From the NCBI GenBank assembly GCA_963281255.1, contig OY725491.1, forward strand, positions 5,754,857-5,818,856: 64,000 nucleotides of DNA. The letters run 5' to 3'. A program made the position numbers and the translations under genes. The notes under the pieces are model-generated. The model was not told the origin of the DNA and ran no database searches. It worked only from the letters and a program-made list of their open reading frames with translations. Below, piece after piece: positions 32,000 to 43,379 of the stretch. How positions within the stretch are numbered: the stretch's first letter is position 1; the number at the start of each line of letters is the position of its first letter. Source of the stretch: Aphrocallistes beatrix. Its lineage: Eukaryota > Porifera > Hexactinellida > Sceptrulophora > Aphrocallistidae.

Positions 32000-33045
32000 G
32001 AATAGAATTGTGCAAGGGACAGCCCTTGTACAATTCTAAAAGTGAGGTGTACGTATAAGAATAGAGCATTTATTATCTACTACTATGTAAACAAAATTTA
32101 GATCCTCAACCCGATATACTAGTATGTAAATTTAATATTATAACATACAATTATGCATTCATATACTTTTTAAAAATTAATATTAAAAAATGGAGTTTAA
32201 GGCATTCCCAAGAGGATTTTCCAACAACTCGTTATTTTGATTGGTTTATATAAATTTGCGCAAATAATGCAGATAACATTGCACCTGTGATTCCACATCA
32301 AATATTTATAGAAAAATAAGATAGGAGGCGTGGTTCCAATCCTTTGCTAAGACGAAGTAAAAGCTTTGAACTAATATCATAAACAAGTTCTCACATTTCA
32401 AATAAAATATTGGAATGTAATAGCGATGTACTAAAGCTATCCATTTCATCCTTATGAACTTATCATCGTATCAATGTATTCAAAGCTTATACGTATCTAG
32501 TAGTATTATAGCTTACACCCACCTTTATGTGTAATTAAATCAAGTTTCCATCATAATTAGCCTATCGAGTCCATGTTCTGTTCAATAATATGGTACACAC
32601 AGGTTATAAAGATTGTAACAACATCTTCGAATTTCAGTAACAAAAATGAATATTTTGTGTATGAGCAGATTCTCATGAGTATAAAGTTCTATTGTAAACA
32701 TTATATAGCTTTAATCTTTATTGAAGTATGTCTCTTTCGCTGCTCTGATTAGTTTTGTCTATATAGACGCACTATCGATCTGTCGTCAGATTTTTACTAT
32801 TATAGCAAGAAGACAATATTTAATGAGTTGATCAAACTAAACTAGAAGTTTACTCATCTTCATATGGCATATGATTATGAATGTGTTAAATCTAAGATAA
32901 ATATTTTTAATTCCAGTGAGACTCGAACTATCTTTAAATTGTCAATTCTTATTTAATAGTGACCGTTACTGACACTCACCATTGTCTTGGCGCACACTTC
33001 ATATACTACAAGAGCTTAATGAACATCCCTACTATTATATATATA
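32000..33045. promoter_or_regulatory. Upstream flank of gene B, shared with gene A
   Basis: Retained duplicate of 6150-7740 without the mariner-like insert. Likely promoter-proximal from its position. No individual motif is asserted. Confidence 0.35.
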
Positions 33046-33500
33046 TGTAACGAATTGATTGAAGAAACTGCCAGGCACAGAAAACTAATCTTTTGCATTT
33101 AGGGGTCTTTGGCTATGGATCAACTAAGTTCTGAGCTCAGATAAAAATGTTGACTCATTATGGAATTATGACGTCATTGTAACCTTTCGTATATAGTGAA
33201 ATTTCAGTTTTTCGGTTAAAACTCAGTCATTTTAGGTGATAGAAGGATGAAATTTTAATAAAATATGTATATTAATATACTTCACATATAATGCAACTCT
33301 CATAAAAAGATAATGACTCATCACTCTGTTATAACGTCATTATTACGCAGCAAAAATTTGAAAATTGACAAATTTGGCGATTTTTCAAATGATATCGATG
33401 TTCAATTTTTTAGCAGTAAAACAGACATATTTAGAGATGTCATCTCCCTTATAATTAAAGGGCGCCTCCGGCGGACACTTTGTGTCCGCCAGTCGTCACC
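33046..33500 (+). repeat. R1 repeat copy
   Basis: GTAACGAATTGATTGAAGAA through CTGAGCTCAGATAAAAATGT to GGGCGCCTCCGGCGGACACT. Inserted in the duplicate of 7690-7760, where gene A's flank lacks it. Confidence 0.75.
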
Positions 33501-33790
33501 TACTGTCACTTGTCACTTACGGAACGATCGTGATGCTTTCCTTGTCCTGACTCACTCTTACTGGAACCCTATGACTTTGGTATTCATGATCATTTAGAAG
33601 TTAGTCTATTATAACATAACAATCTGGGACATGTGATACACTTCTCGACACAAATGAATATCCATAACTCGCATGAAGATAACATAATAGCAAAAAGTAT
33701 ACAATCAGTTAACACAACGAAAAAGGTTATAGTAGAGTCATTGATCAAAGTTCAGAGCGAGTTTATGGAATAAAACACTCAAGAAGCTTC

Positions 33791-34146
33791 CTATTTAGCT
33801 GATTCATACACAACTTCATCAGGGTCGATTGCCTTTTCGCTCTCTAAATTAGTCACATCTGCTAGATCAGAGTAGACTTCATCAACATCGTTTTGAGAAA
33901 CAACAGCTGATGGTGAATATACTGGATTCATGTGTATCTCAGTCAACATTCCTTTCTCAGCTAAGTTCTGGTAGACTGGAAGTTCATCCAATGTATCAGC
34001 GCTGCTAGAAATTGGATGGTCACATTCTGTGACACTTTGCTCAGCTATTTCAGATGTGCCAGCTTCAAAATCCTTTTTCTCTTCAGAAACAACCTCGTAG
34101 ATATTATCCTCAGCTTCATAGCAAGATGTATTTACTCCAGAGGCTT
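33791..34146 (-). CDS. Gene C last exon: tyrosine-rich tail
   Basis: 118 codons, TAG stop at 33793-33791. Motifs NIYEVV, LPVYQNL, NPVYSP, EVYSDL and VVYESAK. Acidic. Near-identical to gene D 45683-46038. Confidence 0.87.
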
Positions 34147-37100
34147 CTAGAAATGAATTTAGTTTGTAACAATAAATAATAAATGTATTGTGGAATTCGC
34201 TTATCGAGCAATCTAGTTTTGCTAATAAAATGGTTGCTAATAAGTTACTAATAAGTGAACAGAATTAACACAAAATCTTCACCTGGGACCTGAAGATTAA
34301 TTGCAAATAGGGCAATATATATATTGCTAATAAGAGTTGCAAATAAGCAAATTCCAATATATAATAGAATGATTAAAATATCTAAAGATGATTATATTAA
34401 TTCTTAGAAAATAATATTCATGTGCAAGCTTGATTAACAAAAAAAGTAATCTCTATTTGATTGATTCTGATTGATTTTAATTCGAAAAATTATATTTTAA
34501 GGATTTTAGTGATAGCAGTCACAAACATGTCGCGTGATTCACAGTGCTTGCTTCACAATCCTGTTGAAAATTAAATTATAATTTAGATGGTAGACCATAT
34601 AATGAATACATTTATATATCTGCATGTAGATAAATCATTTCCATATGGGGTGGGCATGAACCATATTCAAATGCTGATAAATATTTAATACTTCGGGAAA
34701 CACTGATTCTTTTATTTAAAATTTCATCATCAATGCCCTTACCATATGAAATAGTGGCAATATTTGTGAATGTGCATATTTTGCTGCAATTTTAAGATAA
34801 TTTATATTAGCACTCACCAATCGATGCACCCTGCAACTCAGATCTCTCACTGGTTAAATAACTTGCACTAGCGGTGCTGGGCATATTTTGTCCTGTAAAT
34901 TGCAAGATATTTGAATTAGCGATATTTTTCTTTTTCTTAAAAAGTGCCTGTACTTCTTTATTCCTTAGAACAACGACCAAGAAGAAAATTAATCCCATTA
35001 AACCGTTGATAAAGATAAAAACCCATTCAAGAACTGAATGCTGAATGGCAGCGTTGAGGATAAGGATTAACCAAGGCAATCCAAGCACTGGCGTCAGTAC
35101 CAATCCTGTAATGAGTGCATCTCTAATGACTTTCCTGGTATCCTTGTTTTGATCGGTGGATTTCGTCTGTATTATTCGAATTAAGGAGATGATGAGAAAC
35201 AAAGTATTGGTCACTATTATGCTCAAAATGGGTCCAATGAAAGCCCAAATGACACCTTTTGAAACGTTTAGAAAACAATGGCTGTTAATATTTACATAAT
35301 AATCTCTTGCTACAGCTATGGTAATGATTGGAATAAGAAGAGGAAATATCCAACCGAAAATAGCAAGATAGAGATAGATTTTCCTCGTAGATAAAACACC
35401 TAAATGAAAGATAGAAGAGAGTAATATTATTTTATCAGATTATTACAAGTAAATCTTGAAAATCATAAATTAATTAAGTCCAGTAGGTAACCAAGGTAAC
35501 CAAAATATTTCTGTTAGAATGTATCAATGTTATAGTAATTATCAAACTAACTTATGACGATCTTGTACATGATGAATATTCCAATACACAGAGTCCAGGT
35601 GAACACTGATAGCCAAGTGTAGTGCAGTAAGAATGCAATGGTCTGACATAACACTATGTTATATGTACCAACTTGAATACCAAATACGAACAGTCCAGTG
35701 GCTAACAGCATAGACAGACAATAGTTGAAGTAGATAATGTTAGCTTCTACCTTGAAGAATGCTTTACCAGCAATGAGGAAGAGAATGAGAGAAATTAGTA
35801 AGAAGATGAACGAGATACCGACAAATGCATAGCTAATAACTGAAAGTGCTATAGATTCCTCGAAGCCTTTGTCATTATTGTAAGGAGTAACAAAAACTGT
35901 TAAGCTTGTGAATTGTATTGAAATACAATTTGTGAGATTGGCTGTTTTTTGCACTGTGGATAGACCCTCGCTGATCCATCTTGTACCATTCAAGAACACA
36001 CATGTACTTTCTGAAGGTTGGTTAGAATACAAGTCAAATGAGAATGTTACCTAAAGTTTAGACATCAGTATTTTAGGTAAAATACTGTTTTAATCCTACT
36101 AAATAAACTAAAGATCAGATCTCAAACGATCTTAGTTATTATGGTCTTTAGATATTGTAATTCGAATACTTCAATGGTTTTACAAGATCTTTCGATTCTA
36201 ATATTTAGAAATGTATTTAATATGGTGAGTTTTGAGAAGAAAAAATTGTCCTGGCACGCAGCGAATATCGCAAATCAGGGTCCGCTGCTTCTGTATAATA
36301 TGTCTTCATAATCGATGTTCCATGACGATTTAGCACCCGATACCTTTCATTCCTCATGGATATATTTCACAAATCTATTGAATTCATTAACAGACATGAA
36401 AAAAAAGTTTCATTCGCAGTTCAAATTAGGTATATTTTGCAAAATTCCCCAAAATTGCACATTTTTTCACATCACAAAGAAATCTGATCCAATTGGTCCT
36501 CAAAATACACTGATCTGAACATCGTATATTTCTACAAATTTAGAGTGTTCGAGGCAAGTGTGTGTGCTAATTTTTCCTAGAATTTGAAGACTCTGGAAAG
36601 ATAATTCGAAAAGCAGTGGGCTCTGATTCGCGATTTTCGCTGCGAGTCAGGACACATTTTTTCTTCCCAAAAGTCGCCATATTAAACACATTGTAGTATA
36701 AAACTTACCTCTTCAGCTAATTCAACAGTTCCTGACTTTTCTCCTAAGGAAATAGTCAAGATATCACTACCTTGAGTAGATTCCCCAGCAGCTGGTACTT
36801 TGTTCCCAATTCTTCTAACAATTGATGTTGCAATCTTGAAAATGATATAAAAGTTATTAATTTGAAGAATTATTAACAACAACAGTTATTTTTTATTTCA
36901 AGCAATGATTGCTATTTTTAGATTGAAACCATATATAATGTATAGAAAAGGTTTGAAAATTTTACTTAGATATTCAAACTTAATCGTAGACTCATAATTT
37001 GACACCTACAACATGTCAATTTTCATAGCCCTACCACTTGCCAGTTCTTCGTTCAATTCAAACAAACAGACAAACAACAGCAAATTAAATTCCCAGCATT

Positions 37101-40100
37101 TAGTATCTAAGATTCAATATTTAGGACCAAGCTTTCCTTAAGTTATTTGTATTTGTGCAAATGTCAAAATAGAAACTCAATATTCTGACCATTTAAGATG
37201 CAATATGTCATGGCGTGATATACATTTACGAATTATGTGCTAAGTGTATCATTTGAATATATGCTATAGAATATTTTAAAGGAAAATTATTGATATTCAT
37301 TATCCTTTTATTTAGTGGACCTGGGATACCAAAAGAATCACTCATTAAACTATATTTAAAGGTATTTTAGAATATTATAATTTGAACACATTGAATGTTT
37401 TCCTTCATTATTTCCACACTCCCTGAACAGAACTAGTTTATCTGTGTAGTTTGTTCTATAGGTGGTATTTAACTTACCGATAAACTTCTATTATCTGTTG
37501 ATAGAGCGAGGGCAAGATTCGTTGAAAATGTTATCATAGCTGAATATTGCACATTATCAGAACTTTCTTTTGGAAAAACAAAATCAGCTTTTGTTTCGTT
37601 ATTATCTCCACTATTTTCTATTGAAACGTTTTGTGCCATAATTGTGATTAATCTAGACTCGACAGTTTTCACATAATTAAGTTCACTATCTGCTAACTCT
37701 TCACTCAATCGTTGTGAAAACCTTTCTAATGTGTTTAGTGTCATCGCCAATGCTGAAGGAATAGTTGCAACTGTGGATTGTTCCCTTTGTTCCTGAATAA
37801 GAGTTATAAGAAATATTACCCTCAAGTGAATAGAGCAAAATTATTTTCGTGTTTCAATCAATGTTTACTTATCAGAACTTATAAATGCTGCAAACGGAGA
37901 GTACTGGCAATCTATATACAGTAGAACTTCAGTTATCCAAACCCCTTGGCTAAACAAGCTAATACGTGTATACAAGCTGGAAATGATCTTATTTAAGCCA
38001 AGGAAATTGAAAACATAAAACCCACAAATTCCTAACTAATCCCAATAAGACACATCATACTATGCTGTAAATTGAACCAAAAAATTACGTAATCCATTGA
38101 AATACGTAGCACATCACATTTCTGGTTCGTTTCCCCACTTTTAAAATAGTGTAACTCAGCTACATTATATAAATTATTCTCAGTTCAACATAAATGATAC
38201 TTGCTATAGTAGAAAGTCATTTATTTGAACTCTAGTTTCCAAATTTCAGTTACCCGAATATTTCACTTATCCAAACCGCTTTAGGTCCCATCACGTTCGG
38301 ATAACTGTTCTATTGTACATATATGCAACACACTCAAATTAACAAATATAAGGAAGCAGAATGATCGTCACAAATTACAATTATCTAATTTTTAGACCAA
38401 ATTTTGGCTAAATTGTGTGAAACTTCTATAAAACATATTTTTCAAATGTACTTATATTTTTATGATTCCTTAGAGTCATAAAAATATAAGTACATTTGAA
38501 AAATGTTTTGATTATTTATTACAAACTCAAATTACCTGTGTCACAGCTACTTGTTCTGATTCTTGTATGGCTGAACTCCCATTAACGATACTGCTCAGTA
38601 ATTCCGTAATCCTCTCGGTTGTTTCATTAGTGAATGTTCCGTTTGTTTTTTCGATAATCATTTGTGTCAGCATGACAGCACTTTCCAATATTCTGCTTCT
38701 ATTTTCACTGTTGATATCAGAATTATTGTTTGCTGCATCAATTATAACTATTACCAGAGCTGCAGTTAATCCAGACTCTTCATCAGAAATAGATTCAGCA
38801 CTATCTATGTCATTGTTAATCTCATCTAATTCATTCTCTATAACCGCTGTTGTTAATGAAATTTCGTAATTTACAGATACAACATCTCTTCCAGCTGAAT
38901 TCTCTGCTACACAATAGAAAACTCGGTTGGTTGATAGGTCTGTAATGCTGATGCTGAGTATTGGTGAGTCAATGAATCTTGTCATAAAATCTCTCGTCCA
39001 GTATATAACTGGTGTTGGGATACCAGTTGCAAGACATTCAATGTTTTCAATTGCAGTGTCTGTATCGCTTAAAGTTTTGGTTATATTCATGCTGGGTGAA
39101 GTTATCTCAGGGATTTCTGTAAATATATAGAAAGTTATGAAACAAAATCTTGTATATATATGTACAATGTAGTTGCATTTTTTGTAAAATTTGGGCATGA
39201 AATCGATGGATTGGTGACGAATTTAAATATGATATTTCATTATCGCAAAATTTTAAGTCATTATCTTTTAAACTGCTTTCAGAAGGGACATTACTGCGTC
39301 CGACACCAACTAGAACTGTGCACCTATACTATGTTATATAATATAATAGTATAGGAAGTATAATAAAACATTCTAAGTTTGAAAAGATATTTGAAGGGGT
39401 CTCTCTCAAATTTATGCAAATATTTATGAACTACCCTCTCAGTACTATTCAAATTTTAGGTTAAAACGGTTGATTAGATGTAATGAACTGAGTAGCTAAC
39501 AAATTTTTCAGAAGAAAGATTTTGAATTATGTGATGAAAATAGTGCTACTTTTTAAAATCATTAGAATTAAGATGAGAAGGATCTAACCTGGTTCAGGAG
39601 GTGTGATTTCTGTGCATGTAGGAAAAATTGGGAACCATTCTCCATCGTCACCACATATTAATTCAGTTGAACCGTTTATCTGATAACCTGTATTGCATAC
39701 GATTCTGATTCTATTTCCTGCAAAAAATACTGTTTCATTTATTGACCCGTTTTCAACTGAATAAGGACGCCCGCAACTAACAATATTTCTAGAGTTATTC
39801 AATATGTCTTCAAATATTGCATTAAATTGTATTGTTTCATTAGCAAAGGAGAGCAATCCTTTAGTCATAGCATCATAGAGACAGGAGAATGAATTGCCAC
39901 ATAGCTCCTCAACTTCAAAAGTAATGTTTTGAAGATCTGGAATCACAAACGATGGAATAAAATTTGGTTTGGAATAAAAATCAAAGCTAAATGGTGGTTG
40001 ATATGTGAATAAGGATTCATCCTCATTTATCATCCAATGTAGACCAAATTTGTAATGAATATCCTGAAGAGAGGAATTATGGGAAATTATAGTACCATTT

Positions 40101-42985
40101 GGTAGCATAAAATCATCGATTGGGTCTCCATTAAAGTTTCCCAGAAGCCCATTAACGTTGTTTGCATAGTGTTCATCTAATTGAAGCAAAAACGCCATTG
40201 ATGTCGAGTAGATGTATACTCTTAAAGCAATGCCACGACTAAAGCTAATAATAACTTGCGAATAATTCTCTGCAATTTGAATTTTTGTTTCTCTAGCAAT
40301 GAAGTTCAATAATATTCCATCTTTCAATTCGAATACTTGATCATCAATGGATAGTTGAACCTGGTTTAGAAAGTTTCTCTCAATTTGTATTTTGCTCGAG
40401 TATTCTGTTCTTATGACAAATGCAGTGTATACAGAAGCAGATGAATTCTGAAATATTTCCATTCTCACTTGGAAAGTGAAGTTATTGATTGAAGATGAAA
40501 TTAACTCAAATTCTCCTGCCCCATTGAAAGTGTACTCAACACCGTCTAAACTTTTGAAATGAGGATCTCCATTTGTTCTAGAAGGTATCGGATGAACATA
40601 ATTTTTACAATCATCAGAAGGTCTGTACTCAAGATATACATCACAGTTATTGGAGATTTTGCAGCATGAATACCATGGTAACAAATCGTATAGGAAATGT
40701 TTGATTGGGCTTTTATCTGGACTGAATGTGTTAGCTGTACCCGTCCCCATTATATCAGTGTTAATAATACCATTTCTATAGCAACATTCCTGACTAGACC
40801 CACTCGGAGTTTGAGATGACCTGTAGCAAATGTCTGATCCGGGATGAAAGAATTCGATAAATGTATTTTCTTCAAAGAAATTACTATCACTTCTTGCTTG
40901 TAAAGTTGTACATGGACAATGAGGTGTTTCTGTAGGTTGAGTGGTTAGAAGTGTATTTGGAGGACAGTTTTGGAATGTTTCTTTGCTATTCGTTATTATC
41001 TTAAGTTTGCCTGTGATAAATTTATCACTTTTTCCTTTCATCGTATTAATCACAAAGTTTCCAACTGAATTAGTTGATCTTTCCAAAGACTGTCGTTTCG
41101 AAGAAGATAATGTGGAAATGTTAAAGTTCACTTCTCCTGAGTTCTCAATTTCATCGATGAGGATTACATTTTCCCAATTGATTGGATCGGATAATGGATC
41201 ACTGATGAACTGTATTCCCAAAGTTAACTTAGTCGAGTCGTTGAAAAGATTTGGATTCCAATTTAAAACTTCAATTGTGTTTGATGCAAAATCTAACACA
41301 ACATCTTCCAGATCTTGTGAAATGTGAGGAGTTAAGCTATCTTCATCTGCCACGTAGACTGATCCTGTAAAAGGAAACGAACTTCCGTTATTGGCGGATA
41401 TAAATACTGTCATGAATCCAACTTCAAAAAGTGGAGGAGTAATGCAAGATAATTCTTTATCTTTGATGTACTCAGCTTCTGATGTTGAATTTCCGAACTG
41501 ACACACAAAAGTGCTCACATTACTAAATAGACAAGGTAGTCGTAAACTCAGTTCATCTCCTCCTGCTAATCTTGTGAAAGATGGAAGGATAGTGGTTACC
41601 CTTTGATCGCTATTCAGAGAGAGCCCAGCAACATAACCATACGATATGTCAACTGTATAACCATATACAATTGCTGATATAGGAGAAGAGTTGTTCAATT
41701 CTTGTGTGATGTAGTATACAGCTTCTTCGTTTGGTAATTGAATTACAAGTAGATCATAATCTGAACCCATTATTTTACTTCCATTAACTAAAACTGGTAA
41801 ATGAGAGGCATTTCCTTCGTTAATTAAACCCTCATTCAATCTTAATGAAGATTTTTCGTCAGATTTCACAAGTATATTTACGAAGTTACTAAAATCCGTG
41901 CTAAAAAATTTTGATTGAGTCGGCGTAACGAATACTAGTGCTGATACAAACTGTTCTTCGGTAGGCACATAAATAACTGATGGTTCTATTGTAACACCAT
42001 TTATTTCGACTAAAATCTGAATCATAGAAGCTGGTTTTGAAGTGACAATGAGTCCATTACCAGATAAATCGAACTCACTGAAATTTCCCGAATTTAGTGT
42101 AATATTTTGACCATTGACATTGAATGAAGTATCATTAAAGAAGGCAATCATACGGTATATCGAAGTTCCATCCTGTCTCCCAGTTGTGGAGTAGAAATGT
42201 TTTGTACCCCAATCACTGACTGGTATGTTCTGCTCTAATAAGATATCGCAATATGAATACAGAGTACTAGTGCATGAATGACCGCTCATAACTCCTATTG
42301 GTTTATCACTGCTAATTATGCTTCCAGTTAAATCATATAATGATAAGATTTGGATTACTTCATACTTTGAAAGATATAGATTTAATGTATCACTGGAATT
42401 ATATTGTTTGTTATCGTAATAAACTTGAGACGTCAATTGAACTGAAACAATTGTATCATTTTGAGATCCAATAACCGCAAAGTATCTTCCACCATAATAA
42501 TTATGGGGTCCTACATAACTTGTAACAACATATTGAGTTCCGAAATTTGCTGTAGGAATTGCCAAGAAACTATCTGAAGTGTATCGTTCCAAACTGATTG
42601 AATCAACAGTTACTTCAAAATCTGCTGTAATTTCAACTGTCTTGAAACTTTTCTCTGTTCCAAGTACCTCTAATTCTCCTGGTATGTTTACCCGTTCAAA
42701 ACCTCCAGGTTGAATAATTACAGTTTTCATGAAGTAAGTGTTGTTTGATAATTTGTATGAGCTGTTTATCTTAACTTTTGTAATCCCATCGTGAAAGCTG
42801 GCAATTAATATATGTAGATCTACGTATATCAAAGATTGCCGAACTCCGTCGTTTTGTGTAAAGGCAATAATGAAATGTTTACCTCTCGTACTTGATTTGC
42901 AATTATTTTGCGGACATCCCATTGTCAGTAACATTTTTAAGAGAATTAACAATAGAACTGTATTTCTACTAAATGGCGGTTTCAT
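33791..42985 (-). CDS. Gene C: IgGFc-binding/AMOP/VWD/Sushi/Ig adhesion GPCR
   Basis: Seven exons, 5' to 3': 42985-39589, 39116-38536, 37792-37478, 36834-36709, 36050-35552, 35399-34818, 34146-33791. They total 5856 bases, about 1951 residues, with all phases consistent. The ectodomain has no SRCR: a signal peptide, an IgGFc-binding-like region, a TIG-like domain, a stretch like the region before AMOP in Mesh/SUSD2, then AMOP, VWD, Sushi and Ig. GAIN, GPS, seven helices and a tyrosine-rich tail follow, related in sequence to genes B, D and E. Predicted cell-surface adhesion receptor. The GPS has QFT where HLT or HFT stands in the paralogs, so self-cleavage is doubtful. The TM7-proximal tail lacks 14 residues present in gene D. 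The GPCR half and ectodomain meet at a phase-1 intron, a plausible domain-swap point. Confidence 0.85.
34187..34358. mobile_element. Small MITE-like element in a gene C intron
   Basis: Imperfect inverted ends ATTGTGGAATTCGCTTAT and ATAAGCAAATTCCAAT with CTAATAA/TTGCTAAT repeats inside. The matching gene D intron has no such insert. Confidence 0.55.
34818..35399 (-). CDS. Gene C exon: TM4-TM7
   Basis: STRKIYLYLAIFGWIFPLL, SHCFLNVSKGVIWAFIGP, LITGLVLTPVLGLPWLILIL, FINGLMGLIFFLVVVLRNKE. Compared with gene D (624 bases) it is 42 bases shorter: the FKKTNTLERQLKKE segment is missing, in frame. Confidence 0.9.
35552..36050 (-). CDS. Gene C exon: GPS motif and TM1-TM3
   Basis: CVFLNGTRWISEGL ... 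NCISIQFTSLTVF. The residue two before the expected cut is Gln (codon at 35915-35913) instead of the catalytic His. Like its paralogs it also lacks the second GPS cysteine pair. TM1-TM3 are otherwise intact. Confidence 0.9.
36211..36690. mobile_element. Foldback-type element in a gene C intron
   Basis: Inverted arms of about 75 bases: GTATTTAATATGGTGAG ... GAAGAAAAAATTGTCCTGG ... CGCAGCGAATATCGC against the mirrored GCGATTTTCGCTGCG ... AGGACACATTTTTTCTTC ... CCATATTAAACAC. The matching gene D intron (47812-48135) lacks it. Confidence 0.8.
36709..36834 (-). CDS. Gene C exon: short GAIN exon
   Basis: 42 codons, IATSIVRRIGNKVPAAGEST then GSDILTISLGEKSGTVELAE. Phase 0-0. The gene D counterpart differs by a few residues. 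Confidence 0.85.
36835..37477. other. Gene C intron inside the GAIN domain
   Basis: 643 bases. Its left part recurs after the gene D GAIN exon (48262-48600), and its central part recurs inverted at 9930-10140. No transposon end is seen. Confidence 0.5.
37478..37792 (-). CDS. Gene C exon: GAIN domain, central
   Basis: 105 codons with ALAMTLNTLERFSQRLSEEL, NVSIENSGDNNETKAD and SAMITFSTNLALAL. Closest relative is the inverted orphan exon at 9503-9811. Confidence 0.87.
37919..38315. mobile_element. Tigger/pogo-like MITE (about 397 bp)
   Basis: Ends CAGTAGAACTTCAGTTATCC and GGATAACTGTTCTATTG are inverted, with TA on each side (37917-37918, 38316-38317). A partial relative sits at 10304-10560. 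Confidence 0.8.
38431..38506. repeat. Hairpin with arms of about 33 bp
   Basis: CATATTTTTCAAATGTACTT ... ATATTTTTATGA faces TCATAAAAATATAAGTACAT ... TTGAAAAATG with one mismatch, across a loop of about 9 bases. Lies just 3' of the Ig/GAIN exon on the minus strand. Confidence 0.85.
38536..39116 (-). CDS. Gene C exon: Ig domain and GAIN start
   Basis: An Ig C2-like fold (ECLATGIPTPVIYWTRD, RVFYCVAENSAGRD) followed by GAIN helices (NELDEINNDIDSAESISDEE, ERITELLSSIVNGSSA). Same layout as gene E 52708-53294. Confidence 0.88.
39117..39588. other. Gene C intron between the ectodomain exon and the Ig exon
   Basis: 472 bases, AT-rich. I see no element in it. Confidence 0.45.
39589..42985 (-). CDS. 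Gene C exon 1: signal peptide to Sushi domain in one 3.4-kb exon
   Basis: 1132 codons, start at 42985. Residues 1-24: leader (VLLLILLKMLLTMG). About 60-460: IgGFc-binding-like (IPTANFGTQYVVTSYVG, KPIGVMSGHSCT, QNIPVSDWGTKHF). About 461-550: TIG-like (CQFGNST, LSCITPPL). About 560-670: Mesh/SUSD2-like NWNPNLFN region. About 690-800: AMOP (CYRSSQTPSGSSQECCY, CCKISNNCD). About 800-965: VWD (NGDPHFKSLDGVEYTFNGAG, GLLGNFNGDPIDDF). About 1065-1127: Sushi (VSCGRPYSVENGS, ICGDDGEWFPIFPTC). Many N-x-S/T sites. The long single exon contrasts with the SRCR genes. Domain names come from motif reading, with no profile search. Confidence 0.85.
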
Positions 42986-43093
42986 TATTACACTAAACCT
43001 AGCAGTTAATGGAGCAAAAAAGCTGGAGAATGTAATTAATGTGAAATAATTAAGGAGGATACTCTATATAGGAATACTTAGATATGCCACTAT

Positions 43094-43356
43094 CAGGGTT
43101 GCTGTGGGAATGGGAATTTGTGGGCATTTGTCGGATTCATTATGAAGTCCTATTTATATAATTTCCATTGTATGCATAATCCTGTGGTCTATTATTTGAT
43201 TCTGCTATTTGTATATTTTCCCCAACTCTGATTATCTTAATTGAATTATCAATCAAAGATCTGCAAATTCTATGGGATTCTGTGGAAATTCCCGCAGAAA
43301 TCCTGTGGGAATAGAATGGGAGTGGGAATTGAAAATCCATTCACACCGCAACCCTG
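43094..43356. mobile_element. hAT-like MITE (263 bp)
   Basis: Ends CAGGGTTGCTGTGGGAATGG and CCATTCACACCGCAACCCTG, imperfectly inverted. Flanks GCCACTAT and ATCACTAT suggest an aged 8-bp target duplication. The interior is rich in GTGGGAAT motifs. About 110 bases upstream of the gene C start. Confidence 0.72.
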
Positions 43357-43379
43357 ATCACTATACAATAATAGACACT

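Noticed and set aside
40941-41327. Plus-strand frame of 128 codons
   Set aside because: Antisense to the large gene C exon, which has clear AMOP, VWD and Sushi motifs on the other strand.
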